From assembly GCF_028548395.1 (NCBI RefSeq), contig NZ_JAQQLA010000004.1, forward strand, positions 744,001 to 808,000: a stretch of 64,000 nucleotides of DNA, read 5' to 3'. The translations under genes and the position numbers were made by a program. Position 1 is the first letter of the stretch. Each line of letters opens with the position of its first letter. This document shows, piece by piece, positions 1 to 8,237 of this stretch. Source of the DNA: Vogesella indigofera. Lineage in GTDB: Bacteria; Pseudomonadota; Gammaproteobacteria; Burkholderiales; Chromobacteriaceae. The notes beneath the pieces were generated by a model that had not been told where the DNA came from, did not search any database, and was given only the letters and a program-made list of their open reading frames with translations.

Positions 1-270
1 ATGCTGCTGTTGCTGGCGGCGGCGCTGTTCACCAGCGGCATCGACAAGCTGATCTCGCTGGACATCCTGCCGGCACTGGTCGATCCGCTGTGGGACAGCT
101 CGGCGCTGCTGGACGACATGAGCGCCAGCGGCGGCGTGGTATCGGCGCTGACGGGCTACCGCGCCCACCCGGCGCTAATGACGCTGCTGGCCTACGCCGG
201 CTACTGGCTGGCGGTGCTGGCGCTGATGCGCTGGCGCAGCCGCCGCGTGGCGACAAGGTTGGCCGCATGA
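1..270 (+). CDS. ftrC: FTR1-type iron permease, C-terminal part (5' end outside window)
   Basis: This is the last 89 codons of a membrane permease; the frame is open to the window edge, so the first ATG here is not necessarily the start. The residues include a hydrophobic segment, the stretch SGGVVSALTGYRAHPALMT and a final transmembrane segment (LLAYAGYWLAVLALM), which resemble the C-terminal end of FTR1 iron permeases. The REGLE iron-binding motifs of that family would lie upstream and cannot be checked. The stop codon overlaps the start of the next gene (ATGA), and that neighbour is a polyferredoxin, as in the ftrABCD ferrous iron uptake systems of Bordetella type. The function is therefore probably inner-membrane Fe2+/Fe3+ transport. 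The last codons are made by an exact copy of the dispersed motif AAGGTTGGCCGC (255-266). Confidence 0.75.
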   Translation: MLLLLAAALFTSGIDKLISLDILPALVDPLWDSSALLDDMSASGGVVSALTGYRAHPALMTLLAYAGYWLAVLALMRWRSRRVATRLAA

Positions 271-1673
271 AACCGCACGACTGCACCACGGCGCCAGCCG
301 CGCGGCCGTGGCTGGCGCGGGTCGGTGATGGCCTGCAGCGGCACGCGCCGCTGATCCGCCGCCTGCAGTGGCTGGTGGTGGCGGTATACCTGCTGCTGAT
401 CGTGCTGCCGGTGCTGACGCCGCTGCCGGACGAAACCGCGCACCTGTGGAACCACGTCACCCTGATCGCACAGTTTGCGTTCTGGGGCATCTGGTGGCCG
501 TTCGTGCTGCTGTCCATGGTGCTGTTCGGCCGGCTGTGGTGCGGCGTGCTGTGCCCGGAGGGCGCGCTGTCGGAATGGGCGGCGCGTCACGGCAAGGCGC
601 GGCCGATTCCGCGCTGGCTGCGCTGGCCGGGCTGGCCGTTCACCGCCTTCGTGCTGACCACGGTGTACGGGCAGATGGTCAGCGTCTACCAGTATCCGCA
701 GGCGGTGCTGCTGGTGCTGGGCGGCTCCACCGTCGCCGCGGTGTGGGTCGGCTACTACTACACCCGCGGCAAGCGCGCCTGGTGCCGCTACCTGTGCCCG
801 GTCAACGGCGTGTTCGCGCTGCTGGCCAAGCTGGCGCCGCTGCATTTCCGCGTCAGCGAGCAGGCGTGGCAGGCGTCGCTGGACAACAAGCGCGTGCTGC
901 CGATCAAGGCGGTGGACTGTGCACCGCTGCTGCCCATCCGCCAGATGGAAGGCGCCAGCGGCTGTCACATGTGCGGCCGCTGCAGCAGCCACCGCGACGC
1001 GGTGACGCTCAGCGCCCGTTCGCCAGCCGACGAGGTGGTGCGCCTCGGCGCGCGCGACGCCGACGGCTGGCAGAGCGCGCTGATCCTGTTCGGCCTGCTC
1101 GGCGTCGCCATTGGCGCCTTCCACTGGAGCGCCAGCCCGTGGTTCGTCACCCTGCGTACGGCGCTGGCGGAGTGGCTGATTGAGCGCGACCTGCTGTGGC
1201 CGCTGGACGCCGACGCGCCGTGGTGGCTGCTGACCAACTACCCGCTGCGCAACGACGTGTTCAGCTGGCTGGACGGCGGCCTGCTGCTGGCCTACATCGC
1301 CGCCACCGCCATCGCGCTGGGTGGGCTGTGCAGCCTGCTGCTGGCGGCGGCGGTGGCCTGCCACGGCTGGCAGCGGCAGCGCTTCCACCACCTGGTGCAG
1401 GCGCTGATCCCGCTGGCCGGCTGCGGCGTATTCCTCGGCCTCACCACCGTCACCCTCAGCCTGCTGCGCAGCGAACACATCGTGTGGCCGTGGGTCAACG
1501 ACGTGCGCTTGCTGCTGTTGCTGGGTGCCAATGGCTGGTCGCTGTGGCTGGCGGCGCGCATCGGCGCCGGCTGGCAACGCAGCCGACTGCGCCAGGCGCT
1601 GGCACTGCTGCCGTTCTGCGCCGCGCTGCTGTGGATAGACAGCGCCTGGGGCTGGCTGTTCTGGTGGTGGTAA
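267..1673 (+). CDS. ftrD: Membrane polyferredoxin of ferrous iron uptake system (FtrD-like)
   Basis: The 468-residue protein has about six to eight hydrophobic segments and three cysteine clusters: CGVLCPEG near residue 92, CRYLCPVNG near 173, and CHMCGRC near 233. The spacing is that of NapH/CcoG/FtrD-type membrane ferredoxins that carry [4Fe-4S] clusters. In FtrABCD systems this subunit is thought to handle electrons while FtrC moves iron. The start is the ATG that overlaps the preceding stop codon (ATGA), so the two genes are translationally coupled. A strong terminator follows 40 bases after the stop, which makes this the last gene of the operon. It could also be named simply 4Fe-4S binding protein; the permease neighbour is the main reason for the ftrD name. 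Confidence 0.75.
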   Translation: MKPHDCTTAPAARPWLARVGDGLQRHAPLIRRLQWLVVAVYLLLIVLPVLTPLPDETAHLWNHVTLIAQFAFWGIWWPFVLLSMVLFGRLWCGVLCPEGALSEWAARHGKARPIPRWLRWPGWPFTAFVLTTVYGQMVSVYQYPQAVLLVLGGSTVAAVWVGYYYTRGKRAWCRYLCPVNGVFALLAKLAPLHFRVSEQAWQASLDNKRVLPIKAVDCAPLLPIRQMEGASGCHMCGRCSSHRDAVTLSARSPADEVVRLGARDADGWQSALILFGLLGVAIGAFHWSASPWFVTLRTALAEWLIERDLLWPLDADAPWWLLTNYPLRNDVFSWLDGGLLLAYIAATAIALGGLCSLLLAAAVACHGWQRQRFHHLVQALIPLAGCGVFLGLTTVTLSLLRSEHIVWPWVNDVRLLLLLGANGWSLWLAARIGAGWQRSRLRQALALLPFCAALLWIDSAWGWLFWWW

Positions 1674-1713
1674 GCGCCTGAAGCCCTGAATCACGTCGCA
1701 GCCGTCAGCCAGG

Positions 1714-1747
1714 TTGGCCGCAAGCATGCTTGCGGCCAAGCTTTTTT
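1714..1747 (+). terminator. Rho-independent terminator after ftrD
   Basis: A perfect 26-base palindrome (1714-1739; arm TTGGCCGCAAGCA) is followed by GCTTTTTT. Both arms are one-mismatch versions of the dispersed motif AAGGTTGGCCGC. Confidence 0.9.
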
Positions 1748-2075
1748 CCGCCGCCGGATGCCGTTGCCGTGGCTCGCAGCAGCAGGCCGGGCATGACCCC
1801 TGGTCACTCTGGGTACGGGTTACCGCATGGGGCCGCGTCGTCGAGACCGTCCCCGCAACACCTGGCTGACCGGCGATCACGAACGCGGCCAGATCGCGGC
1901 ACCACGCGAGCACCGGCATGTGACACCGCCGTTAATTTCTTGGTACAAAACTTGATTACAAATCAATGAACGGCGCACGGATCCGGCGTCGATTCATGCC
2001 ATAATCGCGCTGTTTATCCGGCCAGCAGCGGCATATCCTGCCATTTCGTTGGCATGGAACGGACGGAAGCATGAA
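1748..2075. other. Intergenic stretch upstream of phoB
   Basis: No convincing gene. The last 75 bases become AT-richer, and an extended -10-like TGCCATAAT lies at 1997-2005, which may be a second, PhoB-independent phoB promoter. Confidence 0.4.
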
Positions 2076-2118
2076 GCGTCATATTTCTGTAACGCCCTGT
2101 TTCTATCCTTGCCATAAT
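2076..2118 (+). promoter_or_regulatory. Candidate Pho box and -10 of phoBR
   Basis: GCGTCAT (2076-2082), four AT bases, then CTGTAAC (2087-2093) gives two half-sites 11 bases apart, each 5/7 to the PhoB half-site CTGTCAT; a weaker third one (CTGTTTC, 2097-2103) follows. An extended -10 (TGCCATAAT, 2110-2118) is placed correctly downstream. This would make phoBR self-activating, as in E. coli. It also argues against the upstream in-frame ATG at 2071 as the start of phoB, because that ATG precedes the box. Confidence 0.5.
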
Positions 2119-2139
2119 TTCCAATGGGAGGATGCCCAC

Positions 2140-2829
2140 ATGGCTGCCAATATCCTGCTTGTCGAAGACGAGCCCGCGATCCAGGAACTGATTGCCTTCA
2201 ACCTGACCCAGGCCGGCCATCACGTGTTGCGCGCCAGTACCGCCGAGGCGGCGCTGATGCTGGTGAAGAATGCCTTGCCGGACCTGATCCTGCTGGACTG
2301 GATGCTGCCGGGTGCCTCCGGTGTCGAGATCGCGCGCAAACTGCGCGGCGACGAGCGCACCCGCCAGATCCCGATCATCATGCTCACCGCCCGCTCCGAG
2401 GAGCAGGACAAGGTGCAGGGGCTGGAGGCCGGCGCCGACGACTACATCACCAAGCCGTTCTCGCCGCGCGAGATGCTGGCGCGCATCAAGGCGGTGCTGC
2501 GCCGCCGCGCGCCGCAGATGACCGACGACGCGGTCGAGGTGAAGGGGCTGCGCCTGGATCCGGCCACCCACCGCGTGCAGGGCAACGGCGACACCATCGA
2601 CCTCGGCCCCACCGAATTCCGCCTGCTGCACTTCTTCATGACCCACGCCGAACGCGTGCACTCGCGCACCCAACTGCTGGACCAGGTGTGGGGCGACCAC
2701 ATCTTCGTCGAGGAACGCACCGTCGACGTGCACATCCGCCGCCTGCGCAGCGCGCTGGAGGCCACCGGCCATGACGCGCTGATCCAGACCGTGCGCGGTA
2801 CCGGCTACCGTTTCTCGGCACAGGGGTAA
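2140..2829 (+). CDS. phoB: Phosphate regulon response regulator PhoB
   Basis: The 229-residue protein is the length of E. coli PhoB. Residues 1-120 are a receiver domain with the acidic pair after ILLVEDEP, the phospho-acceptor Asp near residue 53 (LILLDWMLPG) and the conserved Lys in ITKPFSPRE. Residues 130-229 are an OmpR-type winged helix ending VRGTGYRFSAQG. The chosen start has GGGAGG nine bases upstream; an in-frame ATG 69 bases earlier lies in the promoter. The histidine kinase gene phoR begins four bases after the stop, and a candidate Pho box precedes the gene. When phosphate is scarce, phosphorylated PhoB activates phosphate uptake and scavenging genes, none of which are in the window. 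Confidence 0.95.
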   Translation: MAANILLVEDEPAIQELIAFNLTQAGHHVLRASTAEAALMLVKNALPDLILLDWMLPGASGVEIARKLRGDERTRQIPIIMLTARSEEQDKVQGLEAGADDYITKPFSPREMLARIKAVLRRRAPQMTDDAVEVKGLRLDPATHRVQGNGDTIDLGPTEFRLLHFFMTHAERVHSRTQLLDQVWGDHIFVEERTVDVHIRRLRSALEATGHDALIQTVRGTGYRFSAQG

Positions 2830-2833
2830 TCCA

Positions 2834-4138
2834 TTGACTGACTTTGCGCGGCGTTCGCTGGGCTGGCTGTTCGCCATCAGCAGCATCGCTTTCGGCTTTT
2901 CGCTGATCTACGGCCCGGACATCGGGCTGCTGGTGCTGTCCGGTCAGCTGCTGCTGTGGCTGGGCTTCCACCTGCACCATATCGGCCTGCTGCTGCGCTG
3001 GCTGGAGCGGCCGGCCCCCGGCCGCATCCCGGAAGGCTACGGCATCTGGCACAACGCGTTCATGGCGCTGTACCGCCAGGCGCGCAAGCAGAAGCAGAGC
3101 AAGCGCAAGCTGGCCAGCATCCTCGACCGCTTCATCAACGCCGGCGAGGCGATGCCGGACGGCGTGGTGGTACTCGACGAGTACGACCGCATCGAGTGGG
3201 TCAACCCGGTCGGCGTCGAACACTTCGGGCTGGACCCAAAGGCCGATGTCGGCAACCAGATCCTCAACTTGGTGCGCCAGCCCTCGTTCCATACCTATAT
3301 GGCGGCGCAGAGCTACAGCCAGCCGCTGATCCTGCACAGCCCGACCCCGGACGAGCGCGTGCTGTCCATCCAGCTGGTGCCGTTCGACATCACCCGCAAG
3401 CTGCTGCTGTCGCGCGACATCACCCAGCTGGAACGGGTGCAGACCGTGCACCGCGACTTCGTCGCCAACGTGTCGCACGAGCTGCGCACGCCGCTGACCG
3501 TGGTCGGCGGCTTCCTGGAGACGCTGTCGGACATGCCGGAGGTCGACGACGCCACCCTGCGCCAGTTCCTGGCGCTGATGCTGGAACAGTCGCGGCGGAT
3601 GCAGAGCCTGGTCGAGGACCTGCTGACGCTGTCGCGTATCGAGAACAGCCCGCGCAGCATGCAGCAGGAAACGGTGAACATGGACCAGCTGCTGGACACG
3701 CTGATGGTGGAAGCCGAAGGCCTGTCGCAGGGCCGTCACCAGATCACGCTGGACAACCACTGCCACCGCTGGCTGCGCGGCAACGTACAGGAACTGCACT
3801 CGGCGTTCGGCAACCTGGTGTCCAACGCGGTACGCTACACCCCGGAAGGCGGCAGCATCACCCTCGCCTGGCAGGAGGCGGACGAGGGTCGCGCCGTGTT
3901 CAGCGTCAGCGATACCGGCATCGGCATCCCGCGCGAACACCTGCCGCGGCTGACCGAGCGCTTCTACCGCGTCGACCGCGGCCGTTCGCGCGGCAACGGC
4001 GGTACCGGCCTCGGCCTGGCCATCGTCAAGCACGTGCTGGCGCGCCACCAGGCGCGGCTGGAAGTGCACAGCGAGCCGGACAAGGGCAGCTGCTTCAGCG
4101 TGATCTTCAACGCCGAACAGCTGGCCGCCCACGAATGA
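2834..4138 (+). CDS. phoR: Phosphate regulon sensor histidine kinase PhoR
   Basis: The 434-residue membrane kinase matches the usual PhoR length. It has two N-terminal hydrophobic segments (about residues 8-50), a PAS domain (about 95-190), the phospho-acceptor site FVANVSHELRTPLT with His215, and a catalytic ATPase domain with N, G1 (SDTGIGIP) and G2 (GGTGLGLAIV) boxes. The start is a TTG four bases after the phoB stop, which fits coupled translation and the family N-terminus; no ATG is available at that place. It controls the phosphorylation state of PhoB in response to phosphate uptake. Confidence 0.95.
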   Translation: MTDFARRSLGWLFAISSIAFGFSLIYGPDIGLLVLSGQLLLWLGFHLHHIGLLLRWLERPAPGRIPEGYGIWHNAFMALYRQARKQKQSKRKLASILDRFINAGEAMPDGVVVLDEYDRIEWVNPVGVEHFGLDPKADVGNQILNLVRQPSFHTYMAAQSYSQPLILHSPTPDERVLSIQLVPFDITRKLLLSRDITQLERVQTVHRDFVANVSHELRTPLTVVGGFLETLSDMPEVDDATLRQFLALMLEQSRRMQSLVEDLLTLSRIENSPRSMQQETVNMDQLLDTLMVEAEGLSQGRHQITLDNHCHRWLRGNVQELHSAFGNLVSNAVRYTPEGGSITLAWQEADEGRAVFSVSDTGIGIPREHLPRLTERFYRVDRGRSRGNGGTGLGLAIVKHVLARHQARLEVHSEPDKGSCFSVIFNAEQLAAHE

Positions 4139-4297
4139 GCCACCGGTGGCGGCCGTACTGCCCGGCCGCCGCCCGCCACGTAGTCGCCGATGTACTGGCG
4201 GCCAGCTGCAGCCGCCGCGCTGTAGTCTCTTTGCTTCAGCGCGGGCGCACGCTACGATGGGGTGCCAAAAAATGAAACCAATACCGGGACCCTCACC

Positions 4298-5359
4298 ATG
4301 AATCGTCTACAAGCCATCCGCCCCTTCGGCCAGCGTCTCTGGCTGGACAACCTGTCGCGCGAACTGATCGCCAGCGGCGAACTGGCCCGCTTGCTGGCCG
4401 ACGACGGCATCGCCGGCGTCACCTCCAACCCGGCCATCTTCCACAAGGCGATCAGCACCGACCCGCGCTACCGCGACGAGCTGGCGCAGCTGAAAGCCGA
4501 CGCCACGCTGAGCGCCGAACAGCGCTACGAAACGCTGGTCATCGCCGACATCCAGGCCGCCTGCGACCTCACCCTACCGCAATACCGGGCCACCGCCGGC
4601 GACGACGGCTACGTGTCGCTGGAAGTGTCGCCGGCACTGGCGCACGACGAAGCCGGCACCCTCGCCGCCGCGCGCCGGCTGTGGGTCGCTATCGACCGTC
4701 CCAACGCGATGATCAAGATCCCGGCCACGGCGCCAGGCATCGCCGCCTTCCGCCAGCTGACCGCCGAGGGCATCAACGTCAACATCACGCTGCTGTTCTC
4801 ACTGAAGCAGGTGGAAGCGGTGTGGGACGCCTACATCGCCGGCCTGACTGCGCGCCATGCCGCCGGCCAGCCACTGCGCCACGTCAAGGCGGTGGCCAGC
4901 TTCTTCCTGTCGCGCGTCGACAGCCTGCTCGATCCGCAACTGCCGGCCGCGCTGCAGGGCAAGGCGGCGATCGCGCTGGCCAAGGCGGCCTACCGGCACT
5001 ACCTGCAGCGTTTCCACGGTGCCGAATTCGTCGCGCTGCACGCCGCCGGCGCGCGGCCGCAGTTCCTGCTGTGGGCGTCCACCGGCACCAAGAACAAGGC
5101 CTACTCCGACGTGCTGTACGTGGAAAGCCTGATCGGCGCCGACACCGTCAACACCGTGCCGGACGCCACGCTGGCGCTGTTCCGCGACCACGGCCACGCC
5201 GCCGCCACGCTGGCCACTGACGGCGACGCGGCGCTGGCAACGTTGGCCGCGGCGCAGGCGGCCGGCATCGACTTCGACGCCGTCGGCGAGCAGTTGCAGC
5301 GGGACGGCCTCGCGCTGTTCGAGCAGGCATTTGCCGAGCTGCTGCAGCTCACCGCCTGA
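4298..5359 (+). CDS. tal: Transaldolase
   Basis: The 353-residue enzyme of the non-oxidative pentose phosphate pathway transfers a dihydroxyacetone unit from sedoheptulose 7-phosphate to glyceraldehyde 3-phosphate. Visible marks are GIAGVTSNPAIFHKAI near the N-terminus and the Schiff-base lysine in MIKIPATAPGIAAF (Lys140), with ASTGTKNKAYSD near residue 255. The length is that of the longer (about 350-residue) transaldolase group found in Neisseria, actinobacteria and cyanobacteria rather than that of E. coli TalB. The start chosen is the ATG giving MNRLQAIRPFGQ; a GTG 36 bases upstream is in frame but lacks a ribosome site. The gene stands alone between phoR and a strong terminator. Confidence 0.93.
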   Translation: MNRLQAIRPFGQRLWLDNLSRELIASGELARLLADDGIAGVTSNPAIFHKAISTDPRYRDELAQLKADATLSAEQRYETLVIADIQAACDLTLPQYRATAGDDGYVSLEVSPALAHDEAGTLAAARRLWVAIDRPNAMIKIPATAPGIAAFRQLTAEGINVNITLLFSLKQVEAVWDAYIAGLTARHAAGQPLRHVKAVASFFLSRVDSLLDPQLPAALQGKAAIALAKAAYRHYLQRFHGAEFVALHAAGARPQFLLWASTGTKNKAYSDVLYVESLIGADTVNTVPDATLALFRDHGHAAATLATDGDAALATLAAAQAAGIDFDAVGEQLQRDGLALFEQAFAELLQLTA

Positions 5360-5379
5360 GCTCGTGACATAGCGCATCG

Positions 5380-5411
5380 AAAAACGGCGACCGCACGGTC
5401 GCCGTTTTTTT
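5380..5411 (+). terminator. Terminator after tal
   Basis: Stem AAAACGGCGACCG (5381-5393), two-base loop, matching arm, then a run of seven T. An exact copy of the dispersed motif begins right after the T run. Confidence 0.9.
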
Positions 5412-5423
5412 GCGGCCAACCTT
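5412..5423 (-). repeat. Dispersed uptake-like motif, exact copy
   Basis: GCGGCCAACCTT, the reverse complement of AAGGTTGGCCGC, directly behind the tal terminator; intergenic. Confidence 0.85.
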
Positions 5424-5572
5424 GGCCACCGCCGCAACGCCAGTTGGCACCTGGCTGACGCGGATCAAATTTAGCCCTTGGTCGGCACAGGGTTATCGGC
5501 TGATAATTGCCACAACAGCAGGCGGCAGTGACCGCCCACCGCAACCAGCCGCCACCCCTGCCCGGGCCTGCC

Positions 5573-6997
5573 ATGACAACCACTCCCCGCTATCACCACT
5601 CGCTGTTGCTGGTCCTGCTCTACGTGAGCCTGGCCTGGCTGGGCATGTGGCTGGCGGCGAAACCGCCGTCCTCGCTCACCGTGGTGTGGCTGCCGTCCGG
5701 CATCGGCCTGATCATGCTGCTGCTGGCCGGCCACCGCGGCCTGCCGCTGGTGCTGCTGTCCAGCGCCATCGCCAATGCCGGCGGCTGGCTGTTCTTCGGC
5801 GGCAACTGGGGCACGGCGCTGCTAGCCGGGCTGCTGCTGGCGCCGTTCGACAGCCTGCAAAGCTGGCTGGCGTGGCGCGGCTGCGGCGCGCCGCGGCGCC
5901 TGCTGCACGATGTCGGCGGCCTGCAGCGCTTCTTCTGGCGCGTGTGCGTACTGCCGCCGCTGCTGACCACCTGGGCGATGTACCTGATCAACCACGCCCT
6001 CGGCGCGCCGGCCACCGCGCAGGGCCATCTGGCCGGGCTGGCGATGATGACCTCCGGCGACTGCCTCGGCCTGTTCGTGGTCACCCCGCTGTATCTGGTG
6101 CTGCGCGAGGTGCCGTGGCCACGGCTGGCCGGCCTGACGCTGAAGATCGCGGCGCTGGTGGCGCTGCCGCTGCTGCTGGCACAGGGCGTGCACCCGTGGC
6201 TGATCTGGCTGCTGGGGCTGACGCTGATCTATGTCTCCATCCGCTACCGCATCATCGGCTCCAGCATCGCGGTGGCGCTGCTCACCCTCGCCAGCCTGCT
6301 GCTGTTGCTGAGCGAGCTGGGGCCGCAGCTGGCCTACGAGCACAGCCTGAGCTATGTCGCGCTGTCGCTGATGATCCTGTCGGTGGGGCTGGCGCCACAC
6401 TGCATCGGGCTGGTGATCCAGCAGCTGGACGACGTCAACCACACGCTGGAACAGCGCGTCGCCGAGCGCACCCGCGCACTGCGCGAAGTACAGAAGCAGC
6501 TGGAGACCATGGCCTACAGCGACAGCCTGACCGGCCTTGGCAACCGCCACGCCTTCTACATCCGGCTGCAGGAAGAACAGGAGCGCGCCACCCGCCGCGG
6601 CCGCCGCTTTGCGCTGGCGCTGCTGGACATCGACCACTTCAAGCGCATCAACGACAGCTACGGCCACCAAACCGGCGACGAGGTGCTGCGCGCCGTCGCG
6701 GTGCTGATGCAGGACAGCGTGCGCACCATCGACCGCGTCTACCGCTGGGGCGGCGAGGAATTCATGATCATCTTCCCGGACGCCGACGCCGACGACGCGA
6801 TGGTGCCGCTGCAGCGCATCTGCCAGCTGATCGGCATGCAGCCGGTGACCACCGCCAAGGGCGAGCTGTACACCTCGGTCAGCATTGGCGTCACCGAGTT
6901 CGCCGGGCGCCACGATGCCATCGACGCGCTGCTCGGCCGCGTCGACGCGCTGCTGTACCAGGCCAAGCGCGACGGCCGCAACCGCATCGCGCGCTGA
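5573..6997 (+). CDS. Diguanylate cyclase with MASE1-type membrane sensor
   Basis: The 474-residue protein has about eight to ten transmembrane segments (residues 5-300) with VVWLPSGIGLIMLL, a pattern typical of MASE1 sensor domains. A short coiled coil (LEQRVAERTRALREVQKQLE) links to a GGDEF domain whose active site is GGEEF. The RxxD inhibitory site is present five residues before it (RTID, then RVYRW), so product inhibition is expected. It should make c-di-GMP from two GTP at the inner membrane. The start giving MTTTPRYHHS is chosen because it directly precedes the first membrane segment; an ATG 66 bases upstream is in frame. The signal sensed by MASE1 is not evident from context. Confidence 0.88.
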   Translation: MTTTPRYHHSLLLVLLYVSLAWLGMWLAAKPPSSLTVVWLPSGIGLIMLLLAGHRGLPLVLLSSAIANAGGWLFFGGNWGTALLAGLLLAPFDSLQSWLAWRGCGAPRRLLHDVGGLQRFFWRVCVLPPLLTTWAMYLINHALGAPATAQGHLAGLAMMTSGDCLGLFVVTPLYLVLREVPWPRLAGLTLKIAALVALPLLLAQGVHPWLIWLLGLTLIYVSIRYRIIGSSIAVALLTLASLLLLLSELGPQLAYEHSLSYVALSLMILSVGLAPHCIGLVIQQLDDVNHTLEQRVAERTRALREVQKQLETMAYSDSLTGLGNRHAFYIRLQEEQERATRRGRRFALALLDIDHFKRINDSYGHQTGDEVLRAVAVLMQDSVRTIDRVYRWGGEEFMIIFPDADADDAMVPLQRICQLIGMQPVTTAKGELYTSVSIGVTEFAGRHDAIDALLGRVDALLYQAKRDGRNRIAR

Positions 6998-7020
6998 CGG
7001 CGCACTGACGGCGCCCCGCG

Positions 7021-7049
7021 TTGGCCGCCGCGCCAGCCTCGGGTAAACT
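7021..7049 (+). promoter_or_regulatory. Candidate sigma-70 promoter of trhO
   Basis: TTGGCC (7021-7026), a 17-base spacer and TAAACT (7044-7049); 4/6 matches in each hexamer. Confidence 0.35.
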
Positions 7050-7117
7050 GCGCGGTTGCGTCAATTCCGGCGCGCCCCGGTCCGCCCTTTACGCGGGCGA
7101 CCACCTGGAGACCACCG

Positions 7118-8059
7118 ATGCACACCCACCACCCCATCGTCGTCGCCGCGCTGTACCAGTTTGTCACCCTGACCGACTACGTCGCGCTGCGCGAACCGCT
7201 GCACCAGGCCATGCAGGCCCATGACGTCAAGGGCACGCTGCTGTTGGCAGAAGAAGGCATCAACGGCACCGTAGCCGGCAGCCGCGAAGGCATCGACGCG
7301 CTGCTGGCCTGGCTGAAAAGTGACCCGCGCATGGCGGCGCTGGAGCACAAGGAGTCGTACTGCGACGAGCAGCCGTTCTACCGCACCAAGGTCAAGCTGA
7401 AAAAGGAAATCGTCACCCTCGGCGTGCCCGGCGTCGATCCCAACAAGACCGTCGGCACCTATGTCCAGCCGCAGGACTGGAACGCCCTCATCAGCGACCC
7501 GGAAGTGCTGGTCATCGACACCCGCAACGACTACGAGGTCGCCATCGGCAGCTTCCAGCGCGCCATCGACCCGAAAACCGCCAGCTTCCGCGAATTCCCG
7601 GAGTACGTGAAACAGCACTTCGACCCGGCGGTGCACAAGAAGGTAGCGATGTTCTGCACCGGCGGTATCCGCTGCGAGAAAGCCTCCAGCTACATGCTGA
7701 ACGAGGGTTTCGAAGAGGTGTACCACCTGCAGGGCGGCATCCTGAAATACCTGGAACAGGTACCGGCGGAGCAGAGCCTGTGGCAGGGCGACTGCTTCGT
7801 GTTCGACAACCGCGTCACCGTGCGCCACGACCTGACGGAAGGCGAGTACGAGCTGTGCCACGCCTGCCGCCAGCCGGTATCGGCCGCCGAGCGCGCCTCC
7901 GAGCACTACAGCCCCGGCATCAGCTGCCCGCACTGCTGGGACACGCTCAGCGAGAAGACCCGCGCCAAGGCCCGCGAGCGGCAGAAGCAGATCGAGCTGG
8001 CACGCCAGCGTAATGAGCCCAGCCCGCTGGGACGCAGCATGGTGCACGGCGAAGGCTGA
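7118..8059 (+). CDS. trhO: tRNA uridine(34) hydroxylase TrhO (YceA family, rhodanese fold)
   Basis: The 313-residue protein begins with an acylphosphatase-like domain ([18 protein letters not shown], about residues 35-55) followed by a rhodanese domain with [15 protein letters not shown] and the active loop [13 protein letters not shown] (Cys about 180). The C-terminal region carries cysteine pairs (CHAC, CPHC) that may bind zinc. TrhO (YceA) carries out the oxygen-dependent 5-hydroxylation of wobble uridine in tRNA, the first step towards cmo5U or mo5U. GGAG lies nine bases before the ATG. It is a single-gene unit with a hairpin terminator made of the dispersed motif 36 bases behind the stop. 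Confidence 0.92.
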   Translation: MHTHHPIVVAALYQFVTLTDYVALREPLHQAMQAHDVKGTLLLAEEGINGTVAGSREGIDALLAWLKSDPRMAALEHKESYCDEQPFYRTKVKLKKEIVTLGVPGVDPNKTVGTYVQPQDWNALISDPEVLVIDTRNDYEVAIGSFQRAIDPKTASFREFPEYVKQHFDPAVHKKVAMFCTGGIRCEKASSYMLNEGFEEVYHLQGGILKYLEQVPAEQSLWQGDCFVFDNRVTVRHDLTEGEYELCHACRQPVSAAERASEHYSPGISCPHCWDTLSEKTRAKARERQKQIELARQRNEPSPLGRSMVHGEG

Positions 8060-8074
8060 GCCTGTTCACGATCT
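8058..8074 (+). repeat. Solo end of the GTTCACGATCT element
   Basis: GAGCCTGTTCACGATCT starts inside the stop codon of trhO. It matches the left end of the three full elements at 14089-14227, 33127-33256 and 40837-40979, without the rest of the element. Confidence 0.55.
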
Positions 8075-8094
8075 GAGCCTGCACGCCACAACAC

Positions 8095-8130
8095 AAGGTT
8101 GGCCGCAACGCTGCGGCCAACCTTTTTTCA
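8095..8130 (+). terminator. Terminator built from two inverted copies of the dispersed motif
   Basis: AAGGTTGGCCGCA (8095-8107), loop ACGC, TGCGGCCAACCTT (8112-8124), then four more T. This is a perfect 13-base stem made of two exact motif copies. Confidence 0.92.
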
Positions 8131-8237
8131 TGGCCGCCACCCGCGAGTGCCGCTGACGCCGGCACCGCCGCGCCCCTTCCCCACCCCGCGGCGGACGCGC
8201 TATGCTGGCGGCTTATCCTGACACCCCGACCCGCCGT

